Below are positions 24,697 to 34,171 of a DNA stretch of 64,000 bases, one piece after another; the stretch's first letter is position 1, and every line of letters begins with the position of its first letter. A program made the position numbers and the translations under genes. The notes beneath the pieces are model-generated. The model made no database searches. It saw only the letters and a list, made by a program, of their open reading frames with translations, and was not told the DNA's origin. The stretch is from Xenorhabdus szentirmaii DSM 16338 (GTDB taxonomy: Bacteria; Pseudomonadota; Gammaproteobacteria; Enterobacterales; Enterobacteriaceae). Where the stretch lies: NCBI RefSeq assembly GCF_002632585.1, contig NZ_NIBV01000002.1, forward strand, positions 775,909 to 839,908, given 5' to 3'.

Positions 24697-27600
24697 CCGA
24701 TCGTAACTTGAATATTCGGGTTTCACTGAGCGCCGCCAACCGACTCTCCGGCCCCCTGAACGCCGCCAGCCGTGCGGCGGCGGGGCTGTCCTCCCAAATC
24801 AAGAATACCCATAACACCGCCCGCAACCTGCAAAGTCAGGCACGTACCTTTGAGCGCGTAACGGCTTCTGTTCAAAAGACATCAGAGGCCTATGAAAAAG
24901 CCAAGAAAAAGGTCAAGGAGTTGCGTGACCAAATGCCGCCGCTGGCCCAACAGACGGAAGCCCAGCGCAAGGCGTTGCAGGCGGCACGGACTGAACGGGA
25001 TCGCTTTGGCCGCACGCTGGACAATGAAAAACAGCGCCTGCGCAATGTATCAGCCGAACTGTACCGGCATGGCATTTCTGCCCGCAATAGTGGCGATGTC
25101 ACCGGCCAAGTGACGCGGCGCACGGAAGCCTACAATCGGCAACTGGCGGAACAGCAACGGCGATTAACGGCGGTCACTGCGGCTCAGGCACGCTACACCG
25201 CCGCCAGAGAGACGCGCGGAAAACTGGCGACAGCCGGTGCGGCGGCGATGGGGGCGGGGGCGGCCTCCATGTATGGCATGGCGCGATTTATTGCACCGGG
25301 GCGGGATTTTGATGCGCGTATGGCCAACGTGCAAGCTCTCACCAAACTGGAAAGAAACAGCCCGCAATACAATATGCTGCGTGAGCAGGCGAAAGAACTC
25401 GGTGCCTCAACGTCCTTCACGGCAACGGATGCGGCGATGGGACAAAAATTCCTGGCGACGGGAGGTCTGACTCCTGACGCCATTAAAGCCGCCCTGCCGG
25501 GTATCCTGAATATGGCATTGGCGGGGGAATTGGATCTGGGCGAGTCGGCGGACATAGGCACAAAAATGCTATCCCAGTTCAAGCTCAATCCCGACCAGAT
25601 GGGCAGGCTGTCTGATGTCCTCACCGCCACGTTTACCGGCTCGACAACCAACCTGCGTGAATTAAGTGAAGCCATGGTTTACGCCGGTTCCCTTGGCCCC
25701 AAACTCGGCATCAGTCTGGAAAGCATGGCGGCAATGGCGGGGGTCATGGCCGATAATGGCACCGTCGGCAGCATGGCGGGTACGGCTCTGCGGGCGGGGC
25801 TATCCCGACTGGTTGCACCCACGGGCGGCGCGGCGGACGCAATGGCCGCATTGGGCGTTAAGATCAAAGGAGCCAACGGCGAATTGCGCAGTGCCGATGA
25901 CATTCTGAAAGATATGGCGGTCAGCCTGCGCCAGTATGACAAACCCAGCCAAATTCTCATGCAAAAGGCCATTTTCGGTGAAGAGGCCATGATTGGCATG
26001 AGTCATGTGTTGGATGCCATGCTGGATGGAAAATACGCCGAGAAAAAAGCCAACAATGACAATGCCGATGGTCTCTCGAAACAAATTGCTGATACAAACG
26101 CCAATAACTGGGATGGGGATTTAAAAAGCCTGGCCTCAGCCTGGGAGGGGTTAAGGATAGAAATCAAGGAACAGGTTGATCCCGTATTGCGTTCGGTCAC
26201 CCAAAGCATCACCGGCATGATACGCCGCGCCACGGAATGGGCAAATAAAAATAAAGAACTCACTAAGGCACTGGCATTGGGGGCGGCCGCTATCGGTATT
26301 GCTGTGACCGCACTCGGCGCACTGGCATTGGCTGCCGCTGCGGTCATTATGCCGTTTGCGGCGTTCCGGCTCAGTGTGTTTATGCTGACCCGTGGCGGCG
26401 GGCTGGCGACCATGTTCCCGCTATTGGGGCGATTATCTACCGGATTACGGGGATTGCTGCCCTCCCTTGGTGGTGTCAGCCGTAGTGTCGGGGGTTGGAA
26501 AACCATTCTTCAGAATGCCGGGACGGCGATCACGAACTTAAGCACCCGGATACAAGGCAGATTTACAGCTCTGAAAAGTGGTGCGATGGCAGTTAAGCGC
26601 GGTCTGGTGATGGTGTTTACCCAGCCTATGGCGGCGCTGGCTTTGCTAAGAAGCGGGTTAAAAGGGTTGGCAACCAGTGGGTTTGGTGCACTGCGCATTG
26701 CCGGACGAATGGCGTGGTCTGTCATTGGCGGCGGACTGTCCTTGCTGTTTAGTCCGCTGGGCTTGTTGATTGCGGTGATAGTGGGGGCGGCTGTATTGAT
26801 CTGGAAATACTGGGAACCCATTAAGGCGTGGTTTTCGGGTTTTTTCAGTGGGCTGATGGAAGCGATTGCACCAGTACGGGATACCCTCGCCGCCGCCTTT
26901 GCACCCTTTGCGCCGATTTTTAACGCCATCGGCAGCGCCATCAAGAAAGTCTGGGAATGGTTCAAATCCTTGTTTGAACCGGTTAACACGTCGTCGGAGA
27001 GCCTGAAAGCAGCCACTGAAGCCGGCCAGACCTTCGGGCGACTGGTGGGCAAGGCGATTGCCGGGGTCGTGGATGTCGTGACGGCCGTCGCCAGAAGCGT
27101 AGGCTGGCTGCTGGAAAAACTGGGCATGATCCCCGACGCCACCAAAGCCGCCGCTGATGCTGCCAACGCGATGGGGCCGGTTAACCTGCCCAAAGTCCAA
27201 AAGTCGGTCAAGTGGGTCTGGGATGACAAAACCCAGAAAATGGTGAAGCAGGAATGGACACCGACACCCAATACTGCGGTCGCCAAAGCTGCTGAAAAAG
27301 CGGAAGAAAGCAAGCCCAAAGTCGAAACGCCCGCGTTACCGGCGTTTGGTTCGAAGGTGTACGATCCCAAGGAAAATAAAAAGAAAGGCAAAAAAGGCGG
27401 GGAGTCGATGGAAGCGGCAGGCAGTGCCGCACCACAGACCGACCCCAATAAACTGGGTGAGATTGTCTTTAAAAATCGCCCGCCCGTGATCCCGATTGAC
27501 GGCACGTATCAGGAACCGCGCTTACAGCAACCCTCATTGCTGAGCCGGCTGACGGAAAAATTACAGCCCGTGCAACCGGCATTAAGTGGCGTTCCGGTTC

Positions 27601-27788
27601 CGATCACGCCTGCCCGTGTGGGTGTTGAAAATAAAGCACAGGATGACCGCTACACGTTTAACCTGCATTTTCACGGGGTTGATATGACGGATGCGCGGTC
27701 AATTGGTGAAAAGGTGAGAATTGAAGTTGCAAAAATCATGCAGAAAAACGGCATTCGCCGCCGTTCCAGCCTGTACGATGAGGATTAA
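24693..27788 (+). CDS. T: P2 gpT-like tape measure protein
   Basis: 1031 residues, longer than P2 gpT (815). The N-terminal 170 residues are coiled coil ('ARTERDRFGRTLDNEKQRL'). The central part contains the TP901-type tape measure core: 'GASTSFTATDAAMGQKFLATGG' and 'LREAxx' style segments, with 'AGVMADNGTVGSMAGTALRAGLSRL'. Hydrophobic segments appear near residues 525-565 and 680-720 ('LLIAVIVGAAVLIW'). The C-terminal 150 residues are Lys/Pro-rich followed by a conserved 'YTFNLHFHGVDMTDARSIGEKV'. Tail length should be somewhat greater than P2 if length scales with the protein. Confidence 0.93.
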   Translation: MTDRNLNIRVSLSAANRLSGPLNAASRAAAGLSSQIKNTHNTARNLQSQARTFERVTASVQKTSEAYEKAKKKVKELRDQMPPLAQQTEAQRKALQAARTERDRFGRTLDNEKQRLRNVSAELYRHGISARNSGDVTGQVTRRTEAYNRQLAEQQRRLTAVTAAQARYTAARETRGKLATAGAAAMGAGAASMYGMARFIAPGRDFDARMANVQALTKLERNSPQYNMLREQAKELGASTSFTATDAAMGQKFLATGGLTPDAIKAALPGILNMALAGELDLGESADIGTKMLSQFKLNPDQMGRLSDVLTATFTGSTTNLRELSEAMVYAGSLGPKLGISLESMAAMAGVMADNGTVGSMAGTALRAGLSRLVAPTGGAADAMAALGVKIKGANGELRSADDILKDMAVSLRQYDKPSQILMQKAIFGEEAMIGMSHVLDAMLDGKYAEKKANNDNADGLSKQIADTNANNWDGDLKSLASAWEGLRIEIKEQVDPVLRSVTQSITGMIRRATEWANKNKELTKALALGAAAIGIAVTALGALALAAAAVIMPFAAFRLSVFMLTRGGGLATMFPLLGRLSTGLRGLLPSLGGVSRSVGGWKTILQNAGTAITNLSTRIQGRFTALKSGAMAVKRGLVMVFTQPMAALALLRSGLKGLATSGFGALRIAGRMAWSVIGGGLSLLFSPLGLLIAVIVGAAVLIWKYWEPIKAWFSGFFSGLMEAIAPVRDTLAAAFAPFAPIFNAIGSAIKKVWEWFKSLFEPVNTSSESLKAATEAGQTFGRLVGKAIAGVVDVVTAVARSVGWLLEKLGMIPDATKAAADAANAMGPVNLPKVQKSVKWVWDDKTQKMVKQEWTPTPNTAVAKAAEKAEESKPKVETPALPAFGSKVYDPKENKKKGKKGGESMEAAGSAAPQTDPNKLGEIVFKNRPPVIPIDGTYQEPRLQQPSLLSRLTEKLQPVQPALSGVPVPITPARVGVENKAQDDRYTFNLHFHGVDMTDARSIGEKVRIEVAKIMQKNGIRRRSSLYDED

Positions 27789-27792
27789 TATC

Positions 27793-28239
27793 ATGATGAT
27801 GATTTATGGCATGTTCGTTTTTATGCTCCAGACCACGCCGTACCAGTCCATGAACCGTAATATGGACTGGCGGCACGTGAAAAATGACCGGATAGGCAAG
27901 TCGGCCAAGTGGCAATATATCGGCCCCGGGGAAGACAGCATCACCCTGAACGGGATGCTGTATCCTGAGGTTACGGGCGGTGATATCTCACTGGAAGCGC
28001 TGCGTACAATGGCCTTTTCCGCCAAGCCGTGGCCGCTGATTGAGGGCACGGGCATGATTTATGGCATGTTTGTCATTGACAGTCTGACCGAAAGCCGTAC
28101 TGAATTTTGTTCTGATGGCAAGGCTAAACGGATTGAGTTTACCTTGTCGCTTAAGCGGGTGAGCGAAGATATCCGGGAAGGGTTACACGCGGTAACGGCG
28201 GATGAGGTGTTGGGACTGGCAAAACTGGCAATGAGATGA
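27793..28239 (+). CDS. U: P2 gpU-like tail protein
   Basis: 148 residues from the ATG at 27793. P2 gpU is a tail terminator-like protein of 159 residues. Signs are 'MIYGMFVFMLQTTPYQSMNR', then 'SAKWQYIGPGEDSITLNGMLYPE' and 'GMIYGMFVIDSLTESRTEF', all of them family hallmarks. It is the last gene of the inverted block and faces the fibre chaperone genes from the other side, with a hairpin between them. Confidence 0.93.
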   Translation: MMMIYGMFVFMLQTTPYQSMNRNMDWRHVKNDRIGKSAKWQYIGPGEDSITLNGMLYPEVTGGDISLEALRTMAFSAKPWPLIEGTGMIYGMFVIDSLTESRTEFCSDGKAKRIEFTLSLKRVSEDIREGLHAVTADEVLGLAKLAMR

Positions 28240-28242
28240 AAT

Positions 28243-28260
28243 AAGGGGCCAGTGCCCCTT
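28243..28260. terminator. Hairpin between convergent U and fibre chaperone genes
   Basis: AAGGGGC, loop CAGT, GCCCCTT, perfectly paired. There is no long T-run, so termination would be weak; its position between convergent genes supports the call. Confidence 0.55.
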
Positions 28261-28264
28261 ACGG

Positions 28265-28690
28265 TTATTCGGGTTTTTGTGGCCAATCAATATCCGGGGC
28301 CATGGTAATGTCCAGCCGATAAAGGGCCAGTCGATAGCGGTGCCATGCTGTCAGTGCCGCTTTTTCTTCTTCGGTTGCGACATCCAGATAGGCCGCATCC
28401 TGTAACGGCTCAAGATGTTCCCTGACCGCTCTTATCAAGTCTTTTCTTTCATAATCCGCTTGTCTTTGCAATTGCTCTGGGGTGGGACCCGGTATATCAG
28501 TCCACATCGGTAACCCATCCGGCCCGGCAACAAGGTGTTTTCCCTTGGGGGTCATTTCTGGGGCAAACTTAGCATAAACGGTTTCGTCAACACGAATGCC
28601 GTCTGCCGGCAATGAGACTCCATCAATATTATTAAATAAGTAAAAAACATTTTTTGAAGGGCTGTAATAGTAATACTTCATCTTCATCAT
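28265..28690 (-). CDS. Second tail fibre assembly protein
   Basis: 141 residues. C-terminal half matches the Caudo_TAP chaperone pattern: 'GPTPEQLQRQADYERKDLIRAV' and the ending 'WHRYRLALYRLDITMAPDIDWP'. The N-terminal half ('YYYSPSKNVFYL', 'GVSLPADGIRVDE') is of the P2/Mu G type and differs from the shorter chaperone at 28804-29154. The ATG at 28690 follows TTAGGAGATTA, a strong ribosome site. It has no fibre gene of its own next to it, suggesting a fibre was lost or that it acts on the same fibre. Confidence 0.82.
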   Translation of the reverse strand: MMKMKYYYYSPSKNVFYLFNNIDGVSLPADGIRVDETVYAKFAPEMTPKGKHLVAGPDGLPMWTDIPGPTPEQLQRQADYERKDLIRAVREHLEPLQDAAYLDVATEEEKAALTAWHRYRLALYRLDITMAPDIDWPQKPE

Positions 28691-28803
28691 TAATCTCCTG
28701 ATATAATATGTATATGAATTTATTTCAACCTGAATAGATTAATGATTTCTACAGCGGGTTTAAATTGATAGAATTTGTCTGTATAGCAATACAAGGCCTG
28801 TCA

Positions 28804-29154
28804 TTATGTTGGCTGTTCCGGCCAAGCGATATCGGGAGCGGTTGAACAGTCTACACGGTTCAATAGCACACAATATTTTTTCCATACCGCCAGTGCAGCT
28901 TGTTCTCCCTCTGTAGCCATTTTGAGGTCAACGGCATATTGCAGTGGGGCAATGGCATTGCTGGCCTGCAACATGAGATATTTTTTCTCATACTCTGCGC
29001 CTTGTTGTCGCTGTTCTTGCGTGGGTGGGGGGTTAGCAAGGACATCAGCCTCTGCCTTTGTAATCGGGATTAAGCCCGGTATAATCCAATCATCCTGAGA
29101 GCCGTCTGATTCGTAGGCATAAACCTGATTATCGTTTGATTTGTAATATTTCAT
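28804..29154 (-). CDS. G: Tail fibre assembly protein (P2 gpG position)
   Basis: 116 residues, overlapping the fibre stop by four bases (ATGA). Ends '[23 protein letters not shown]', nearly the same as the chaperone of element 1 at 19972-20322, and begins '[21 protein letters not shown]', also close. The pairing of similar fibre tips with similar chaperones in two unrelated prophages suggests that they were exchanged as a unit. Confidence 0.88.
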   Translation of the reverse strand: MKYYKSNDNQVYAYESDGSQDDWIIPGLIPITKAEADVLANPPPTQEQRQQGAEYEKKYLMLQASNAIAPLQYAVDLKMATEGEQAALAVWKKYCVLLNRVDCSTAPDIAWPEQPT

Positions 29155-30602
29155 GATGACCTCAATTCAATCCAAGAAACAATCGCGCCAGATGATACGC
29201 CACTGCCCCATCCGGCCCTTACCATATATTTGCTCCCAACGGGGACGATAAAATTAAACGAATGAATACCAATGGTGGACACCCAGACATAACCTACACG
29301 ATGTCCGTCGACTTCTCCGCCCATACTGAAATGCCCCTTTTCGGCATCGGTTTTTTGGCATTGGACATACACGACGATAGGTTGATTTGTGTTATTGAGG
29401 TACCATTTCCCATTGTCTCTGTTTGAGGTGACATCTATCCATTTTTGGTTGATACCGAGCAATTGATCAGTGAGTGCGACCATCCCTGATTGCTTGGGAA
29501 TACCGACGTAATGCTGTGTGTTATTTAAATTATCCCGGTAATACATGGTTAGCATGTCGGGTTTATCATGTGGGCTAGCAGACAACTGAACATAGTAACC
29601 ATTGGCATTTTTTAATTTAACCCCCGCCCAATCGTGGGTTGCCTCTACATCCACACCGCCACACGTAAACAGTTCATGGGATTTTTTCAGGGCATAACGG
29701 TTATTCGATTCGTCACGAGAATACGCACCCACAACCCCTGCGGTCGGCGGATTCCGTTCGCTATACACCTTCGCCCATTTACCGTTATCAAAACGCTCAT
29801 ATAATCTATCCCCACCAATCCAACCCATTGCATCAATATCACTGCGCGCGAATACTTTCCCCTCAATGACTCCACCTGTTTTAGGATAAGCCCCGATATT
29901 ATCCGCAAACAATTTTTTATCCGGAATATCCGCCCCGCTTTTCACTTTCTCAAGACAATTATCCGCGCTTTGGTTTGCCTTGGCGGCCAAATCATACGCC
30001 GCTTTGACGGCTTTCGGTGTGGCGGCCTGCGTTTCGCTCTGGCTGTCCACGGCATTACTTAAAACCACAAACCCTTTTTCTCTTAACGTGGCATCAGGAT
30101 GACGGCGGCTTTTTTCATGTTCACTTATCGCCTGCTTGACCAAGGTATCTGCATACTCCCGCGTGGCCAACACCACTGACGGATCAATCTTTAATGAGAC
30201 GGCATTAGTGTGGCTGACAATCAGCACCATGCGGAGTGTCTGGGTGCGCCCTGACCCCTCCTGTAACTGCGGTTTGTAGGTTTCCGCGCAATTGCCCACC
30301 GCAATCAGCACACCGTCCTGATCAAACAACCCGATTTCCCGTATCCACCAACCACCTTCGTTTTCCGGTATCACCTGTTCGGCGATAATCTGGTGGGTGT
30401 TTTTGGGGTCAACGCTCAGGACATTGATCGCGGCGCGGCGACGTTCGTTAACCAGTTTGGTTTGTGCCGTGTCTGGTGTGGGTAAGGTTCCGCCGCCATC
30501 GCCCACGGCCATATGGGTAATATTCAGTTTGGTGCCCAGTGCGGCGGCGTTCGCCAGTTTGTCCGCCCCCAGTCGGGTTAGCAGGGCAAAAAATTTCGTC
30601 AT
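29151..30602 (-). CDS. H: P2 gpH-like tail fibre protein
   Basis: 483 residues. N-terminal 160 residues are of the P2 H baseplate-attachment type: '[27 protein letters not shown]' and '[20 protein letters not shown]'. The middle is a short shaft. The last 235 residues ('[19 protein letters not shown]' to the end) are a receptor-binding tip shared with the element 1 fibre at 18671-19969. It is shorter than P2 gpH (669), so the shaft is reduced. The start overlaps gpI stop (ATGA). Confidence 0.92.
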   Translation of the reverse strand: MTKFFALLTRLGADKLANAAALGTKLNITHMAVGDGGGTLPTPDTAQTKLVNERRRAAINVLSVDPKNTHQIIAEQVIPENEGGWWIREIGLFDQDGVLIAVGNCAETYKPQLQEGSGRTQTLRMVLIVSHTNAVSLKIDPSVVLATREYADTLVKQAISEHEKSRRHPDATLREKGFVVLSNAVDSQSETQAATPKAVKAAYDLAAKANQSADNCLEKVKSGADIPDKKLFADNIGAYPKTGGVIEGKVFARSDIDAMGWIGGDRLYERFDNGKWAKVYSERNPPTAGVVGAYSRDESNNRYALKKSHELFTCGGVDVEATHDWAGVKLKNANGYYVQLSASPHDKPDMLTMYYRDNLNNTQHYVGIPKQSGMVALTDQLLGINQKWIDVTSNRDNGKWYLNNTNQPIVVYVQCQKTDAEKGHFSMGGEVDGHRVGYVWVSTIGIHSFNFIVPVGSKYMVRAGWGSGVSSGAIVSWIELRSS

Positions 30603-31207
30603 GATTTAATCCTCATATCATCAATAATGTGCACCCCCGCCCCGACGATATCCGTGCCGGTCACGGTGATTAATTCAGGCACATAGGGGTAAACGGTCAG
30701 CACATCACCGTCATAGCTGGTCACGGCACAATAGGCCGTACCGCCTGTTTCCAACTGAATGGACATGCCAATCAAATGGCGCGAGGCGGGTTTGGCATCA
30801 AAAATCAGCCGCTCCAGTTCGTAATAGGTCGTTTCCGTGATCCCGGTTTCCATCACCCCGATATCCAGCCGGAATGTGCCGGGCGTTTCGTTGGTCTGCC
30901 ACCATTCAATCACCCGGATCAGATAGCCGAACGGCTCGACTACGCGCCGGATAGCACCAATGGTGCCCTTGTGTTTATGCACAAACATGGCCGCCTTGAT
31001 GGCGTCGCGTTTGGCCTGTTCCGGCCAGTCCATATCCCAGCGGTCAACCGACCACGCCCACGCCAGATAGGGCAGCATTCGCACCGGGCAGCGATCCGGG
31101 TTCCACAGATCACGGATGGGCACGGGAATGTCAGCCAGACTGGATAATGCAGCGGCAGCGGCCACTTCCAGCGGGGACGAACCGACCGGCAACAAACGGT
31201 TATTCAT
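30599..31207 (-). CDS. I: P2 gpI-like baseplate protein
   Basis: 202 residues. Family signs: 'LLPVGSSPLEVAAAAALSSLADIPVPIRDLWNPDRCP', 'LPYLAWAWSVDRWDMDWPE' and 'AMFVHKHKGTIGAIRRVVEPFGY'. In P2, gpI works with gpJ at the baseplate edge and connects to the fibres. It overlaps gpJ by eight bases and the fibre by four. P2 gpI is 176 residues. Confidence 0.93.
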   Translation of the reverse strand: MNNRLLPVGSSPLEVAAAAALSSLADIPVPIRDLWNPDRCPVRMLPYLAWAWSVDRWDMDWPEQAKRDAIKAAMFVHKHKGTIGAIRRVVEPFGYLIRVIEWWQTNETPGTFRLDIGVMETGITETTYYELERLIFDAKPASRHLIGMSIQLETGGTAYCAVTSYDGDVLTVYPYVPELITVTGTDIVGAGVHIIDDMRIKS

Positions 31208-32108
31208 CCGAACCCCCGATAGTCACGTGTGCCTGTATACAGAAGCTGGCCTGTGTCTTGCTCAGGATGATGTCTTTCGCCGGCTTTTTCAGCTCGACAC
31301 GCTGGACACCGGGCGCGTGCAGGGCGGCAAAAATGGCACTGCGCACGATGTCACGGCCAATGCGGTGCTGTTCGGCGGTATAGCGTGCCAGCCGCTCTTT
31401 CGCATCCTGCAATATCGGTTCGTACTCCGGTGTCGGGTAGAGGTACAGCACGGCATCAATGTCATAATTCACGATTTCGGCAGATTGCACGGTCAGGCGG
31501 TCGGCCACGGGGCGCACGTCTTCGTCATTCAGGGCGCGGCTCACGATGGTAATCAGCTCATCACTGGCCGCGCCGTTCCCGTCATGGGATAAAATGCTGA
31601 CCGTGACATAGGCGGGTGCCGGGCTGATCACAGAGGCATCGGCCACCCGGCCGTCGGCACTGCGCGCATGGTATTCATAGGCCGCGACGGGGCCAGCGAC
31701 ACTCAGGCCCTCAAACGCCTGCGGAATGCGTACCCGAAAATCGGCGTCCGATTCCAGCACGGCAGGCACCGGCGGCACCGCCTGATTATCGGCCGGCTGC
31801 AATATCAACCGACTGATATTGTTGTTTGCGCCCAACTGATCCAAATCGCCTCCCCTGGCAAACGCAACCATTGCCGCCCGCGCCGCTTCATTGATGCGTT
31901 GACGTAACAGCAATTCTCTATACGCATTCTCCTGTAGCAATTTGGTGATGGGTTCCGATTCCAGCGCCAGAGTGCGGGTGATGGCCTCGCGCTGTTCCGG
32001 CGGGGTCAGGGCAATCAGCGCGGCTTTGCGTTCAGCAAACAGGGTTTCGAACTCCAGCGGCTCGACCACATCCGGCGGTGGTAACTGACTGAGATCAATG
32101 GTTGGCAT
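31200..32108 (-). CDS. J: P2 gpJ-like baseplate wedge protein
   Basis: 302 residues, the same as P2 gpJ. Begins 'MPTIDLSQLPPPDVVEPLEFETLFAERKAALI', a family signature, with 'EPITKLLQENAYRELLLRQRINEAARA' and 'AYEYHARSADGRVADASVISP'. Lies between W and I as in P2; two bases separate it from W. Confidence 0.95.
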   Translation of the reverse strand: MPTIDLSQLPPPDVVEPLEFETLFAERKAALIALTPPEQREAITRTLALESEPITKLLQENAYRELLLRQRINEAARAAMVAFARGGDLDQLGANNNISRLILQPADNQAVPPVPAVLESDADFRVRIPQAFEGLSVAGPVAAYEYHARSADGRVADASVISPAPAYVTVSILSHDGNGAASDELITIVSRALNDEDVRPVADRLTVQSAEIVNYDIDAVLYLYPTPEYEPILQDAKERLARYTAEQHRIGRDIVRSAIFAALHAPGVQRVELKKPAKDIILSKTQASFCIQAHVTIGGSDE

Positions 32109-32110
32109 GG

Positions 32111-32452
32111 TTACCTCACAGGAATGGAAATCAATAATTGCGTGTCGTTCTGCACATTCACTCCGCTGATCTCAACCGATAATTCCCCCTGGTCAGAACG
32201 TAAGTAATTAATGGTCTGTAGGCGGATACGCGGCTCCCAGCGCAACAACGCCATATAACAGGCGCTCATGATCTTGAGGCGCAACGCCGGGTTTTGCGGT
32301 TGGTCAATCAGGTTTGGCAGCAATGACCCATATTCCCGGCGCATTACCCGCGCACCGATGGGCGTCATTAAAATATCAGTGATACTCTGGCGAATATGGT
32401 CACTGTCTGACAACGCGCGGCCATTGTGGCAATCCATCCCGGTAAATTTCAT
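32111..32452 (-). CDS. W: P2 gpW-like baseplate protein (gp25-like)
   Basis: 113 residues (P2: 115). Pattern 'DHIRQSITDILMTPIGARVMRREYGSLLPNLIDQP' is the gp25/gpW fold of baseplate wedges. Start overlaps gpV stop (ATGA). Confidence 0.95.
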   Translation of the reverse strand: MKFTGMDCHNGRALSDSDHIRQSITDILMTPIGARVMRREYGSLLPNLIDQPQNPALRLKIMSACYMALLRWEPRIRLQTINYLRSDQGELSVEISGVNVQNDTQLLISIPVR

Positions 32453-33081
32453 GACACTGGCCCTCCTGATGTACCGGCACCTGACCGAACGCCATTGTGT
32501 CGATGGGTATCAACGACAATTCCGTTGGAACTGAACTGGCCGCCGGTATGGGTGATCGTGCCGTGCATGGTGCCGCCCTGTCGTATCTCCAGACTGCCTG
32601 TAGTCAGATGGTTAGTACATATTACTGTCGGGGTATCCAGCGTAATTTGCTGGTTGGCCGTGCAGGTAATATCTGGGGCGGTAACATGCACAGACACCGA
32701 GGCGTTGACGGTCGCGGTTTTAATGCCCGTCACGGTCAACGCGCTGGTCTGCGGTTCATACTCCATCACTGCCCCGTCAGGAAACACGACATGTACGGCG
32801 GCGGCAGAAGCTGACGGTGCCGCATGGGCGGCAGAGTAAAGCGAGCCTGCCACAAACGCGGTGGTTAGCTCGCCGCCAATCGCCAGTACCAACACCTGCT
32901 CGCCGACAGTGGGTGCCCACCATGTACGAGCGGTGCCGGCACGCTGGGTTGTCCAGCGCAGCCAGTCAGTTTGCAGGCCACTGATCCGCACGCGGCAACG
33001 TTGAGCATTCAGATCAACGGCTGACACGGTTCCCACCCGCACGATATTCATTAACAATCGGTAAAGTTCGGCCGGTGTCAT
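32449..33081 (-). CDS. V: P2 gpV-like baseplate spike protein
   Basis: 210 residues (P2: 211). N-terminal OB domain ('VGTVSAVDLNAQRCRVRISGLQTDWLRW'), beta-helical shaft and C-terminal 'GIVVDTHRHNGVRSGAGTSGGP' with the H-x-H pair that binds iron at the tip in P2. It punctures the outer membrane. Coupled to S by ATGA overlap. No Ogr box is obvious just upstream, unlike the P2 V promoter. Confidence 0.95.
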   Translation of the reverse strand: MTPAELYRLLMNIVRVGTVSAVDLNAQRCRVRISGLQTDWLRWTTQRAGTARTWWAPTVGEQVLVLAIGGELTTAFVAGSLYSAAHAAPSASAAAVHVVFPDGAVMEYEPQTSALTVTGIKTATVNASVSVHVTAPDITCTANQQITLDTPTVICTNHLTTGSLEIRQGGTMHGTITHTGGQFSSNGIVVDTHRHNGVRSGAGTSGGPVS

Positions 33082-33716
33082 AATTCCTCTGCTAAGTCGT
33101 GATAAATCATTTCAATCAGTTTTAATTTCTCGTGCTCACTGAGTCCCAATAATCCACGTTGCGGGTAGCGGGTACGTGCCAGGGCGTTAATGCTGCCGGT
33201 CAATCCATACTGGTGCTGTCGGGCAATAGCGGCAGCCCTGCCCTGAAATCCCACGACCGCAGAATCTGCCGACGTGCGCATTTTTAGGAATCTGGCCGTT
33301 CTCAGGCGCTGAAACATCGGGTCACGCCGGGTTGTGGTTTTACGGGTTTCGCTGTGGTCAATCTCCAGATAGCGATCAATCTCGCTGCGATAGAACGACC
33401 GCACCGCGCTGCGGTCTTCATCAAAACCGGTTATCATTCGACCCCGACGGCCACGAGTTGCCCGCCAGTTTTTTAAGTGGCGGACACGCCCCCGATAAAT
33501 AAAACGAATTCCCCGCTGAGAGCGCAGAATACGGCGGCGGCGTGGCTCATAGCCGGAACCATCCGCATTTTTCTGACTGCGGATGCGTTTTTGCTGGTCA
33601 GCACGGATCGCAGTTGCCAACTGACGCGCCAACCGGCTGCGATAACCTGACGTGGTTGTGGATAACAGGCGCTGTAATTCATTTTCCAGCGATAACAACA
33701 GACTATCCTGACTCAT
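33078..33716 (-). CDS. S: P2 gpS-like tail completion protein
   Basis: 212 residues from the ATG at 33716, which overlaps the gpR stop (ATGA). Phage virion morphogenesis family (P2 S, 150 residues). Signs: 'LARQLATAIRADQQKRIRSQKNADGSGYEPRRRR' near residue 25 and 'GFQGRAAAIARQHQYGLTG' with 'PQRGLLGLSEHEKLKLIEMI' at the end. The central basic region is longer than in P2. Confidence 0.9.
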   Translation of the reverse strand: MSQDSLLLSLENELQRLLSTTTSGYRSRLARQLATAIRADQQKRIRSQKNADGSGYEPRRRRILRSQRGIRFIYRGRVRHLKNWRATRGRRGRMITGFDEDRSAVRSFYRSEIDRYLEIDHSETRKTTTRRDPMFQRLRTARFLKMRTSADSAVVGFQGRAAAIARQHQYGLTGSINALARTRYPQRGLLGLSEHEKLKLIEMIYHDLAEEL

Positions 33717-34168
33717 ACCGTCACCTCTTGACTGATCAGCACATCCCACGCGGTCAGTAGGGGTGAATCCTGCGGCGGTTCGTCAATATGCGTCGGGATT
33801 AACTGCCCACTGTCTTTGCTGACAATCACGCGCTCAGAGGCAGGCAATGTAAACAGAATGTCTGCGGTGTCGTTGTTGAGCAAATCGACTTCAAAGCGAA
33901 AACCGTCTTTACGGCGGTCAGGATTAAACAATAAATCCGGCTGATGCAGCCGTGCCCATGCCAGTATGGGAATGCTGAGATTGTCCAGCGGGTTCGGATA
34001 ATCGAGCGCCAGCACCTCCAATTGATATTGGTAGAGAAATGAGGCCGAATTTGATCCCGTGGCAATCAAATTACCTTTGGTGATGAATACCTCCAGCCGA
34101 TCCGGATTCCGGTTAAAAAACGGCTCGTGTTTGACAATCATTTCACGTAACAAACCGGGCTTTATCAT
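33713..34168 (-). CDS. R: P2 gpR-like tail completion protein
   Basis: 151 residues (P2: 155). Family pattern: 'NPDRLEVFITKGNLIATGSNSASFLYQYQLEVLALDY' and 'LDNLSIPILAWARLHQPDLLFNPD'. Acts in tail terminator assembly and head joining. It follows the lysis cassette as in P2. Confidence 0.93.
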   Translation of the reverse strand: MIKPGLLREMIVKHEPFFNRNPDRLEVFITKGNLIATGSNSASFLYQYQLEVLALDYPNPLDNLSIPILAWARLHQPDLLFNPDRRKDGFRFEVDLLNNDTADILFTLPASERVIVSKDSGQLIPTHIDEPPQDSPLLTAWDVLISQEVTV

Positions 34169-34171
34169 GGT

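Noticed and set aside
26510-27505. 331-codon open frame on the minus strand
   Set aside because: It lies wholly antisense to the tape measure gene gpT, has low-complexity composition and no motif. It is a shadow of codon usage.
22467-28281. Short inverted repeat CACAAACCCGA / TCGGGTTTTTGTG at the ends of the inverted FI-U block
   Set aside because: Imperfect, 11-13 bases, and the right copy is inside a coding sequence. Not enough to propose site-specific inversion, and no invertase gene is nearby.
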